Source: Treponema sp. (lineage in GTDB: Bacteria; Spirochaetota; Spirochaetia; Treponematales; Treponemataceae). Taken from it: 64,000 bases of DNA. This document shows, in pieces, positions 7,992 to 15,924 of this stretch. The translations under genes were made by a program, and so were the position numbers. A model generated the notes under the pieces. The model was not told where the DNA came from and ran no database searches. It worked only from the letters and a program-made list of their open reading frames with translations. The DNA lies in contig JAAVAO010000015.1 of the NCBI GenBank assembly GCA_014803985.1, positions 2,855-66,854 on the forward strand, written 5' to 3'. Each line of letters begins with the position of its first letter. Positions within the stretch are counted from its first letter, which is position 1.

Positions 7992-9119
7992 ATGAAAAAA
8001 CTTTTTCTCATCGTAAATGTTGACAAATTTTTTTTGTCTCATCGTAAGGATATTGCACTTGCTGCAAAGAATTCTGGTTGGGACGTAACTGTTGTCACTC
8101 ATTTTACTGGTCGGCAGGATGAAATTGCCGAACTTGGTTTGCAGGTGATTGATTTGCCGGAGAATCCTACTGGAATGAATCTCCGTGATGAAATAAAAAC
8201 TTTTCTGTTCCTAAAAAAAATATATCGTAAAGAGAAGCCAGATGTGATACATCATGTTGGCATAAAACCGCTGCTTTGGGGCACCCTTGCGGCATGCTTT
8301 ACAGGATGTCGTAATGTAGTGAATGCTGTTAGCGGAACAGGATTTCTTTTTTCTCCAGAGAAGCGGAATTCAAAGGTTTCCAAAGGAGTGTGTTGGGTAT
8401 TAAAAAAAGTAAATCGCGATTCTTTTCGCTATATCTTTCAGAATAATGATGACAGAACGGAGTTTGAAAAGGTTGGTATTTCAAAACAAAAGCAGGCAGT
8501 GATGATAAAAGGAAGCGGCGTAGATTTGCAAAAGTTTGCATTTGTGCCTGAGGCTGAAAAAGATAATTCCATTTTAAGAATTGTTTTTACTGGAAGAATG
8601 ATAGAGACAAAAGGTATTCTTGTTTTGGTAGAAGCGGCAGAAAAACTCCGTGCTGAATATGAAAGAAAAATTCAGTTTTTATTTTGCGGAGATTTGGATG
8701 CCAATCCTTCTGCTTTGAAAAAACAGCAGATTGAAGCATTCTGTGATGGGGCATATATCAAGTGGCTTGGATTCCAAAAAGATATTTATTCCGTGCTCAA
8801 AAACAGTCATATTTTCTGTTTTCCTTCATTTTATATGGAAGGCTTGCCAAAATCTGTGATTGATGCCGAGGCATGCGGATTGCCAGTTATTACTACTGAT
8901 TGGGTTGGTTGCCGTGATACTGTCGAAGAAGGATATAACGGATTTTTGGTTCCGCCCAATGATGCAGATGCAGTTGCAGAAAAACTAAAACTCCTTGTTG
9001 ATAATTCTGAATTGCGAAATAAAATGGCAAGAAATGCTCGCGCGTATGCAGAAAAATATTTTGATATAAAAACTGTCATCCGCAAACACTTGGAAATATA
9101 TTCGGAATTTGATTTGTAA
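7992..9119 (+). CDS. family-4 glycosyltransferase (PglA/CapM-like)
   Basis: A 375-residue GT-B enzyme. The N-terminal half (IVNVDKFFLSHRKDIALAAK, V-I-H-H-V-G-I-K-P, N-A-V-S-G-T-G-F-L-F) resembles enzymes that add an early sugar to an undecaprenyl-linked acceptor. The C-terminal half has F-T-G-R-M-I-E-T-K-G and F-P-S-F-Y-M-E-G-L-P-K-S-V-I-D-A-E-A-C-G-L-P-V-I-T-T, the GT4 donor site. The start is taken as ATG 7992 rather than GTG 7986. The 235 bases before it hold no gene I can recognise. A weak terminator-like hairpin follows at 9129. Confidence 0.83.
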   Translation: MKKLFLIVNVDKFFLSHRKDIALAAKNSGWDVTVVTHFTGRQDEIAELGLQVIDLPENPTGMNLRDEIKTFLFLKKIYRKEKPDVIHHVGIKPLLWGTLAACFTGCRNVVNAVSGTGFLFSPEKRNSKVSKGVCWVLKKVNRDSFRYIFQNNDDRTEFEKVGISKQKQAVMIKGSGVDLQKFAFVPEAEKDNSILRIVFTGRMIETKGILVLVEAAEKLRAEYERKIQFLFCGDLDANPSALKKQQIEAFCDGAYIKWLGFQKDIYSVLKNSHIFCFPSFYMEGLPKSVIDAEACGLPVITTDWVGCRDTVEEGYNGFLVPPNDADAVAEKLKLLVDNSELRNKMARNARAYAEKYFDIKTVIRKHLEIYSEFDL

Positions 9120-9128
9120 CTTATAGCT

Positions 9129-9151
9129 CTGCCTATTTAAGGCAGGGTTTT
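9129..9151 (+). terminator. weak terminator-like hairpin
   Basis: CTGCC at 9129-9133 pairs with GGCAG at 9141-9145, followed by a GGTTTT run. It lies ten bases after the stop of the preceding glycosyltransferase and before the epimerase ribosome binding site. The stem is short, so read-through is likely. Confidence 0.4.
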
Positions 9152-9176
9152 AAATATTTTTTATGAAAAGGAAAAG

Positions 9177-10245
9177 ATGATGAGTGCAATTAAAATGTCC
9201 GAAAGAACAATACTCGTTACTGGAGCGGTTGGCTTTATAGGTAGTTTTTTATGTAAGCGACTTTTGGAAACGATTCAAGGAATCAATCTTATAGGTATTG
9301 ATTCAATTACTGATTATTATGATGTTTCTTTGAAAGAAGAGCGACTTGCAATGCTCAAAGAGACTGGGCAGACGGCTACAATTTCAAATGCTAGTACATT
9401 TACTTTTATTAAAAGTGATATTTCAGATGCAGTTCGTGTGAATAAAATCTTTGTGGAAAATAAACCTTCAATTGTTGTCAACTTGGCGGCTCAAGCGGGA
9501 GTGCGCTATTCAATTACTAATCCAGAAAGTTATATAAAATCCAACATAAATTGGTTTTTATAATATTCTTGAAGCCTGTCGTGCGTCTATGCAGACGGAA
9601 AAACCTGTGGAGCATTTAGTTTATGCATCTAGCTCTAGTGTGTATGGTTCAAACCAAAAAGTGCCGTATTCTACGGATGACAAGGTAGACAATCCTGTAT
9701 CGCTGTATGCTGCCACAAAAAAGTCAAACGAACTGTTCGCCCATGCATACAGCAAACTGTACAAAATTCCTTCGACAGGGCTTCGGTTCTTTACCGTATA
9801 CGGTCCTATGGGACGACCAGATATGGCATATTTCAAGTTTACAGACAGACTTGTCAGAGGAGAGCCTATTCAAATTTATAACAATGGCGATATGTATCGT
9901 GATTTTACTTTTATAGATGACATTATTACTGGAGTTGTAAATGTGATGCAGAAAGCACCAGTGGAAACTGAAGATGGCGTACCATATAAAGTATACAACA
10001 TTGGAAACAGCAAACCTGAAAGCTTACTGCATTTTGTGGATGTGCTAGAAAATTGCTTGATAAAAGAAGGCATTATCAGCAAGCCTGGCAAAAAAGAACT
10101 GCTCCCCATGCAGAGCGGTGATGTATATCAGACTTATGCTGATGTTTCAGGACTGGTGCAAGACTTCGGTTTTAAGCCAGATACTCTTTTAGAAACGGGT
10201 TTGGCAGAATTTGCAAAGTGGTATAAAACATATAATCAAAAATAA
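9177..10245 (+). pseudogene. UDP-glucuronate 4-epimerase-like gene with a +1 frameshift
   Basis: The first part (129 codons) has the Rossmann motif G-A-V-G-F-I-G, D-S-I-T-D-Y-Y-D and N-L-A-A-Q-A-G-V-R-Y-S, then ends at a TAA at 9561. The second frame carries S-S-S-S-V-Y-G, Y-A-A-T-K-K-S-N-E (YxxxK) and the R-F-F-T-V-Y-G-P-x-G-R-P-D-M-A signature of CapI/Gla-type UDP-glucuronate 4-epimerases. Removing one A from the AAA at 9548-9550 restores ...SNI-IGFYNILEACRA... in one frame. GAAAAG precedes the ATG at 9177. It is either a real recent inactivation or a one-base sequencing error; everything else looks intact. Confidence 0.85.
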
Positions 10246-10270
10246 CTATGCGGATTTAGATGATAATAGA

Positions 10271-10345
10271 ATGATAATAAATAAAATTGCAGTAGCGGGA
10301 ACTGGTTATGTAGGGCTTTCTATGGCGACGGTACTTGCGCAATAA
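10271..10345 (+). pseudogene. N-terminal stub of a UDP-glucose/GDP-mannose dehydrogenase
   Basis: Twenty-four residues, beginning [20 protein letters not shown] and ending VLAQ before a TAA, give the NAD-binding start of an Ugd-family enzyme. It is nearly the same as the first residues of the intact ugd at 53582-52398 ([20 protein letters not shown]). Nothing coding follows. A 3' deletion or recombination with the intact paralogue is likely. The next 265 bases to 10610 hold no gene. Confidence 0.75.
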
Positions 10346-10610
10346 GGTGCAGGGGCATACGTTCCGCTGTGAATGACATTGCCTTTGATATAGTGCCGAA
10401 AAAGGTTGCGTTTGTCACCAACTCACGGTAGTTGCACTGGTAACGAAGCCTCTAGTTGCCTGCATTGCTGTCAGGTTGTTCTTGAAGTGCAAGAAAAATT
10501 TGTTCCTTTTCTGCGCCGTAACTCTTTGTTTTATCACTAGGTACATTCTGTTTCATGCGATTTAATTAAGAGTCTATTTTATATAAAAAATCATTAAAGG
10601 AGATTTCATT

Positions 10611-11201
10611 ATGCAAAAACTATTTAACGAAATAATTTCTCATTTAACAATTTGGGCATGTACAATATGTACTATTCTTTGCTCTGTCTTTTTACATATT
10701 CAGCCAGAATGGTTTAATGTCTTAATTTCTTTCATAATATCGTTGATTACTTCATACGGCGTGTTTTACTTTATTATCAAAGGTATTTTTCGCCTTGCTT
10801 ATAAAACGAAATCACGCGAATTTTATCTAGAGGGAACATGGTATATCGCATATTACGATGATTATAAAAATGATCATTATTTACGATTTGGCAAATTAGT
10901 GATGAAACAAGATTATGAACAAATCACTATAGAACAACTTTCTTCTCATTCGCCAAAAATAGAAAATGATATAATAATTCAAGATGAATTCAGAGATTAT
11001 GAGGAGACTGAAATTCCATCCACAGGATACGGGGTTGCAAAAATATATAGAGAAGCTAGAATAGTAGCAGGGGTCTATTTTTTAACTCGTTCAGCTCAGC
11101 AAACGATTGCTGGAATGTTTCATTGTAAAATAAATGATATGAGCAAAGGAATACTATGTGGTGAATTTATAACAACTGAACGTTCTAGACCTCATAATTA
11201 G
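10611..11201 (+). CDS. small two-TM protein with a beta-rich C-terminal domain, unknown
   Basis: A 196-residue protein. Residues about 10-30 and 35-62 are two membrane helices. The rest (from about 70) is strand-rich, starting F-Y-L-E-G-T-W-Y and containing G-K-L-V-M-K, A-R-I-V-A-G-V-Y-F and G-I-L-C-G-E-F-I-T. This 2TM-plus-beta layout resembles the effector class seen in Cap15-like CBASS proteins, but no nucleotide cyclase gene is nearby and the likeness is architectural only. AAAGGAGA gives a strong ribosome binding site. It sits at the left of an AT-rich island after the decayed sugar locus and has its own upstream region. Function unknown. Confidence 0.6.
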   Translation: MQKLFNEIISHLTIWACTICTILCSVFLHIQPEWFNVLISFIISLITSYGVFYFIIKGIFRLAYKTKSREFYLEGTWYIAYYDDYKNDHYLRFGKLVMKQDYEQITIEQLSSHSPKIENDIIIQDEFRDYEETEIPSTGYGVAKIYREARIVAGVYFLTRSAQQTIAGMFHCKINDMSKGILCGEFITTERSRPHN

Positions 11202-11405
11202 ACCTGTCAATGGTAAATTGAGGTGTTTTAGAGATGAAAAGTCGCGATTAAAATTTTGCAATAATGAGGTAATAAAATCTACAAACGAGGATTGCAGAAA
11301 TATTTAACATACTTACGAACAATATTTACAGGATAACTCTAATGACCTTTTAGGTACATTTCAATACTGCATGCGGCTTTTTTTGCGCGAAGTGATAAAA
11401 AATTA

Positions 11406-11433
11406 TTGAAACTAAAAAGAAAAATTGTATAAT
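11406..11433 (+). promoter_or_regulatory. sigma-70-type promoter for the 11532 gene
   Basis: TTGAAA at 11406-11411 and TATAAT at 11428-11433 are separated by 16 bases. The gene starts about 100 bases downstream, giving a leader with an isolated AAAGGAGATTTTG at about 11478. Confidence 0.55.
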
Positions 11434-11531
11434 ATAAAGCAATATTGCAAATATTATCATATATCAAATTTGCTATAAAGGAGATTTTGTTCGGGTATCA
11501 AAAATAATTTTAATGGTTATGGGGGATACAA

Positions 11532-12413
11532 ATGATGAAGAGAATCCATAAGGTTTTATCAAAGTTGATGCCGCTTCTTCATTCTTCGCTGATTTTATTG
11601 CCATTGGGATGTTCTCTTTTCATAGGTGATGAGAAACTTTCTCCCATGAATAAAGGTCTTATTTTTATTACTGTAGGAATAATTGCTCTTGTAACATACT
11701 TGGTTTCTGATAAAAATATTTCAATGGAGCGTGAGCAAAACAAGCTGTCTGTAAATATTTTAAAAGGCGAAAGAGATTTAGCAAGATACAGGCGCGATAT
11801 GATTTTTAAAGTATTTGAAGGTGTGCTTGAACGTAATGAAACAAGTCAAGAGTTGAATTACGATCCATATAAAAGTCTTGCAACTATCCTGAAATCAATA
11901 AGTTCTTGTTTTGAAGCTTTTTTGAGGTTAAGACCTAAATATATTTCGGTAGCTATTTTTTATCATTTTGATTATCAAGATAAAAAAGAATGGAATAGGT
12001 TTGATAAGAATTATTATAAAGCATTTAGAAGTAATGAACAGGTTATTTTTGAAGAAGATTCTTTTGGTAGGTATGTAATGGATGGAACAGAAGGATTTTA
12101 TTTAATCAATGACAAAAATCGGGATGGTGCCAAGCAAGGATATTATAAATTAAATAAAAAAGATAGAGAAACAAAAAAGAAATTTCATAAATATGGTTCC
12201 ATCATAGGAACGAAAATTGTCGTTAAAATTGACAATAAAGAATATGTCGAAGCGTTGTTGACGATTTCTGTATATGGACGAAAGATTGATACTTTTCCTT
12301 TTGGAATATTTCGTGAAAAACTGGAATGTAAAATTGAGGATGACATATTGCCAGCATTTAAATCAAATATTGAATCAGAACTTATGCAAATTTATTTGAA
12401 AGAAAAGAAATGA
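11532..12413 (+). CDS. membrane-anchored protein with coiled coil and unknown C-terminal domain
   Basis: A 293-residue protein. Two membrane helices lie near residues 12-32 and 40-60, then a charged, probably coiled-coil stretch (SMEREQNKLSVNILKGERDL) and a soluble domain of about 200 residues rich in aromatic and basic residues. That domain has possible GAF-like alternation (KYISVAIFYHF, TKIVVKIDNKEYVEALLTIS). No catalytic motif is evident. GGGGGA precedes the ATG with correct spacing, and a promoter lies at 11406-11433. It is transcribed in the same direction as the operon at 12886 but separated from it by about 470 bases. Confidence 0.6.
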   Translation: MMKRIHKVLSKLMPLLHSSLILLPLGCSLFIGDEKLSPMNKGLIFITVGIIALVTYLVSDKNISMEREQNKLSVNILKGERDLARYRRDMIFKVFEGVLERNETSQELNYDPYKSLATILKSISSCFEAFLRLRPKYISVAIFYHFDYQDKKEWNRFDKNYYKAFRSNEQVIFEEDSFGRYVMDGTEGFYLINDKNRDGAKQGYYKLNKKDRETKKKFHKYGSIIGTKIVVKIDNKEYVEALLTISVYGRKIDTFPFGIFREKLECKIEDDILPAFKSNIESELMQIYLKEKK

Positions 12414-12828
12414 TTGTTTACAGATAGATTTTTCCCTATATCCTAACTTTAACTTGCGCCGTTTGTTTTTGTTTAAAACAGATAAGCTTGATATAGAACA
12501 TAAGTGCTCTTTAATTGGACAATTATTCTGCCGCTGTTTCTTATTCAGACATGCTGTCTATGTGCTATTGGTGTAGACGGCTGGGGGCAGATGTATTCTG
12601 CGTTATGTTTCGGTTGTCAAAGAATATCGCACATACACAAAGTTCCGTTGTGCAACATTCCCGAGTATCTGCATGCGGCTGTATTTGTTCAGCTTTAGGC
12701 GGAGATCGACAAATGGCTGAACAAATACCACTTTGACAGCCATTGTTAAACTCTAGACTGATAGTATAAAAATCATTCTTCTGTTTCTGTTGGACAGTTC
12801 TAAATGTATTTGGAACGAACAAAATTGT
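12414..12828. other. intergenic region with an inverted repeat
   Basis: No convincing gene. It contains a perfect 13-bp inverted repeat (GTATTTGTTCAGC at 12681-12693 and its complement at 12716-12728) with a 22-base spacer. A partly matching outer pair (GTTGTCAAAG near 12615 and CTTTGACAGC at 12731) could enlarge the structure. It lies about 100 bases upstream of the operon promoter and could be a mobile-element scar or a regulatory structure. Confidence 0.5.
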
Positions 12829-12857
12829 TTGATATATTTTTCAAAGCATGATATAAT
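12829..12857 (+). promoter_or_regulatory. strong sigma-70 promoter of the three-gene accessory operon
   Basis: TTGATA at 12829-12834 and TATAAT at 12852-12857 have an ideal 17-base spacer. The first start codon with a plausible leader is ATG 12886. This promoter rules out an in-frame TTG at 12790 as the true start, because it lies upstream of transcription. Confidence 0.75.
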
Positions 12858-12885
12858 AATTAAAATATTTTTAAGGTCTCATTTC

Positions 12886-14904
12886 ATGGATAAAAAAATT
12901 ATAGAATTTGCGGGCGATTTTATAAGCCGTTGTGTGCTTTCTGGTATTCCAGATTGCGGTTTTGATTTTGAAAAAGAATTGGACGGCTTATATATTGACG
13001 ATGAGTTAAAGCGGAATTTTGAGGGTTGTTGCAAAACTGTTCAGTCCGCAAGGTCGAAATTATCAACTTTTGTAAGTGCGGATTTTTCAAATGATGCTTT
13101 TTTATCCAATGTTTTGCAATATTTAGATTCTGTTAAGAATGTTTTTTTATTTTATTTTGAGAATTATGAGCAGAAATCTATTTTTATAAGTCGTAATATC
13201 TTAAATCAAATTATTGAAAAAGATATGTCTAAAACGGAAAATGGCGAGATAAGAATAGGTATTGGAAATCCTATTGTTTTGGAATCTCTTGTTATATCAT
13301 ATTTGCAAATTGAAGATTTTAAAAATTTATATTATTTCGATGATGAATATTTAGAATTTTTAAATACAGAACTTATTATAAATAAGATTGACAGACTTTT
13401 TCGTGATGTCATAGTTTTATATAATAAGGAATTTTATCGCATTATTCGTTTTGATGAAAATAACGACAGTTTTATAGCAATAAGAGAAGATAACCTTTCA
13501 AGTATAGAAGAGATTTCTGCCATCAGATTATATGAAAAAATAAAAAATGGCGCAGAAAAAGATGCAGATCATAAGATTGTAAAAGTATTGTTGATTGGTT
13601 CCGTTATGGACAAAAGTCTTGATTCATTGAAAAATATGCTGAAAGAATTATCGCCAAATAAGTATGTAGTTAATATTTTTGAGCAAAAAGAAGAAATAAA
13701 AAAGGCTTTAAGGCAATCTGAATTGAAAAAACTTATAGATGAATACGATAAGATATTTATTCTTGATTGTCCTGAAATTTATTGTCCTATTGAACTAGAC
13801 TCCATGCAAGATCGTGATCGAGTAATTCGAAGAGCGATACCAAGCATGCAGGATATTTTGGGAATTGATTCGGAAACAAATCGTCGAGATTTTTTTAATA
13901 AGAATGGTTTTTCTTCGGTGTATTATCGTGTGCAGAATTATTTGATTGATACTGGTCGTCCTAATATACGGAAGTCTCGAAAAATTAATACAGGTATGCT
14001 TGATTATTTAAAAAATTTAGTTGCTGAAAAGAATGAATCACTGAATGACAAAAAAGAATTGTATGTTTATATTTCAAACAATCATGATTTTCAGGACGAG
14101 TTATATGATATGTACAATTTTACGAGATTTGAAAGATATAATTCAAAAAATTGTCGTATCATTCGTTTCGGAGCAGAACACAAGCCGAATTTCAAATCAC
14201 AAGAATGTAAACTTCATATAACTTTTTACAAACTTTTGAAGATGCTTTCAAATAAAGAAGATTTCTTTAATAATTTTACAAAGCGTGATAAATTTATTGA
14301 TTCGATGAATCTTGCAAGTGGTACGCATATTTTTATTGATTATGGTAATTTCAGGGAAGCTTTGGAAGACGAAGAAACAAGCACTTTTAATTTGCAAATA
14401 AAAATTCAATCTGTAAAAGAGTTGTCAGTCGAGTATAGAACAGCAGTAGAAACGTTGATTAGGGAGGCGTTTAATTTTGATTTTTATAGAAATGTAAAAA
14501 ATAACATTTTATCCTATTGTTTTAAAAAGGCTGTAGCAAATGTAATCAGCGGTTGCGCACACAATTTTAACGATTTGTTGTTTCATCATTTGTATATGCA
14601 GGCGGTTTCGAAATTACAAAACATCAATTTTAATATTTCTGACATTAAATTTAAAATCGAATCCGATAACGATTTATACGACAACGAAGAAACCTCAAGT
14701 TATTCATATAAAAGATTTGCTTATCATTTAATGGAAGCTTTGGACAATGGTTACTACAATGAGGCAAGTATAATCAATCATTTTAAAAGGGCGGCGGTCA
14801 ATAAAGAGAAACTTGATTATTATACTAATCAAATTCTTTCAGCTTGTAAAAATTTAGGTTATACCGAAGGCAGACTGTATTATCGATTAGAAAAATACTA
14901 TTGA
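12886..14904 (+). CDS. 672-aa protein of unknown family, first gene of accessory operon
   Basis: A large, AT-rich, Asp/Glu/Lys/Asn-rich protein without signal peptide or membrane segment. The N-terminal third is helical. Residues about 225-310 look alpha/beta: strand KVLLIGSVMD, helix, strand YVVNIFEQ, helix, strand KIFILDCPEI. A second strand pair lies at about 385-430 (ELYVYISNNHDF, CRIIRFGAEHKP). The C-terminal third is helical again. I recognise no catalytic motif or known domain. The start at 12886 is fixed by the promoter at 12829-12857. It is followed after 27 bases by an ATPase gene with its own AAGGAGCGG site, so the three proteins are probably made together. Confidence 0.7.
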   Translation: MDKKIIEFAGDFISRCVLSGIPDCGFDFEKELDGLYIDDELKRNFEGCCKTVQSARSKLSTFVSADFSNDAFLSNVLQYLDSVKNVFLFYFENYEQKSIFISRNILNQIIEKDMSKTENGEIRIGIGNPIVLESLVISYLQIEDFKNLYYFDDEYLEFLNTELIINKIDRLFRDVIVLYNKEFYRIIRFDENNDSFIAIREDNLSSIEEISAIRLYEKIKNGAEKDADHKIVKVLLIGSVMDKSLDSLKNMLKELSPNKYVVNIFEQKEEIKKALRQSELKKLIDEYDKIFILDCPEIYCPIELDSMQDRDRVIRRAIPSMQDILGIDSETNRRDFFNKNGFSSVYYRVQNYLIDTGRPNIRKSRKINTGMLDYLKNLVAEKNESLNDKKELYVYISNNHDFQDELYDMYNFTRFERYNSKNCRIIRFGAEHKPNFKSQECKLHITFYKLLKMLSNKEDFFNNFTKRDKFIDSMNLASGTHIFIDYGNFREALEDEETSTFNLQIKIQSVKELSVEYRTAVETLIREAFNFDFYRNVKNNILSYCFKKAVANVISGCAHNFNDLLFHHLYMQAVSKLQNINFNISDIKFKIESDNDLYDNEETSSYSYKRFAYHLMEALDNGYYNEASIINHFKRAAVNKEKLDYYTNQILSACKNLGYTEGRLYYRLEKYY

Positions 14905-14931
14905 AATTTAAATAATATTAAGGAGCGGAGC

Positions 14932-15924
14932 ATGGAAAATGAAGGAAATAAAACTATAGTACACCACATAGTGTATTCAATTAAAGGCGGTTGTGGAAAA
15001 ACCGCCTTTTCACTTTGTTTGACTGTATCTGAATTGAATGCGTTGTTAAACAAAATTTTTGACGGAGAATATAATAATTATGAGGCTGTTAATTACTTTT
15101 TAGATTTGGATTTCCTGGGAACATCTTTAATGCATTGTCTTAGTAATGCTGATAAGACGCAACTGGTCACCATGCAGGATTTGATGTTTAGAAATAAAAA
15201 AGTCGAAGATATGAAAAAAAATTGTGAAAAAATTTTGGGAAACAAATTTTTTATAATTCCCGCAGAAGTACATGAAATTGAAAAATCTATTTTCCATGTA
15301 AAGCGAAAACATACGCCATTACTGAAATATGACGAATTCAGATATGAAATAGAAAATTTGCAAAAAACGATTGAATTAACCGAATGTTGTTGTAATGAAA
15401 AAGGGGAGAAAACTAAAGTATTAATAAATCTTATTTATGATTTACCGCCCAATTCAGACGGATATACCGAGGCATTTTTTGAAGAAGTTTTTAATCTTGA
15501 TAAAGAAAGCAACAAGGTAATTATATATATAATTTTTAACAATGCTCCAATGTTAATGTGCAATCTTGACTGGTTAAATACTTTTTTATGTGGAAGCGAT
15601 TTTAAAGATTGTTCTATAGTATTGGTTAACAACAGTGAATTTTTAAATGTTGGTCATTCTAAAAATGGTAATATTTCCAATGAAGTTTCTGTTGAAGTGC
15701 AAAGAAAATACTGTCCCAATTGTAGATATAAAGACACATGGTTATACTCGTTCAGTAATAAAGATAAAATAAGAGAACTTTATGATGTCATCGATGAAAA
15801 AAGAAAAGTAACAAAAATTTTATTGTCGGATACAGATACAGGTATTAAGTTTTCTGATTCTGAATTTAACTCCCTTGTTAGTTTAGATGATGTAGAAATA
15901 AGTAAAAGAGATGCGCTAAAATGA
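14932..15924 (+). CDS. ParA/MinD-type (deviant Walker A) P-loop ATPase
   Basis: A 330-residue protein. K-G-G-C-G-K-T at residues 18-24 is the deviant Walker A motif with the signature first Lys. F-L-D-L-D-F-L-G-T-S (about 62-71) fits the switch region of this class, and I-Y-D-L-P-P-N-S-D-G (about 168-177) the Walker B/switch II. Such ATPases dimerise on ATP and position or activate partners. A C-P-N-C pair near residue 262 could bind metal or be structural. It lacks neighbouring ParB or MinC/E genes, so it is not an obvious partition system. AAGGAGCGG precedes the ATG. Its stop overlaps the next start (ATGA), a tight operon link. Confidence 0.8.
   Translation: MENEGNKTIVHHIVYSIKGGCGKTAFSLCLTVSELNALLNKIFDGEYNNYEAVNYFLDLDFLGTSLMHCLSNADKTQLVTMQDLMFRNKKVEDMKKNCEKILGNKFFIIPAEVHEIEKSIFHVKRKHTPLLKYDEFRYEIENLQKTIELTECCCNEKGEKTKVLINLIYDLPPNSDGYTEAFFEEVFNLDKESNKVIIYIIFNNAPMLMCNLDWLNTFLCGSDFKDCSIVLVNNSEFLNVGHSKNGNISNEVSVEVQRKYCPNCRYKDTWLYSFSNKDKIRELYDVIDEKRKVTKILLSDTDTGIKFSDSEFNSLVSLDDVEISKRDALK

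Noticed and set aside
12790..12885. A longer N-terminus for the 672-aa protein starting at TTG 12790
   Set aside because: A strong promoter (TTGATA-N17-TATAAT) lies inside it, downstream of that TTG, so the longer form could not be translated from this transcript. ATG 12886 follows the promoter.
14932..15924. Plasmid or chromosome partition (ParA/ParB) system
   Set aside because: Only the ATPase resembles ParA. There is no ParB-like HTH gene or parS-type repeats next to it; the partner genes are an unknown protein and an HD protein.
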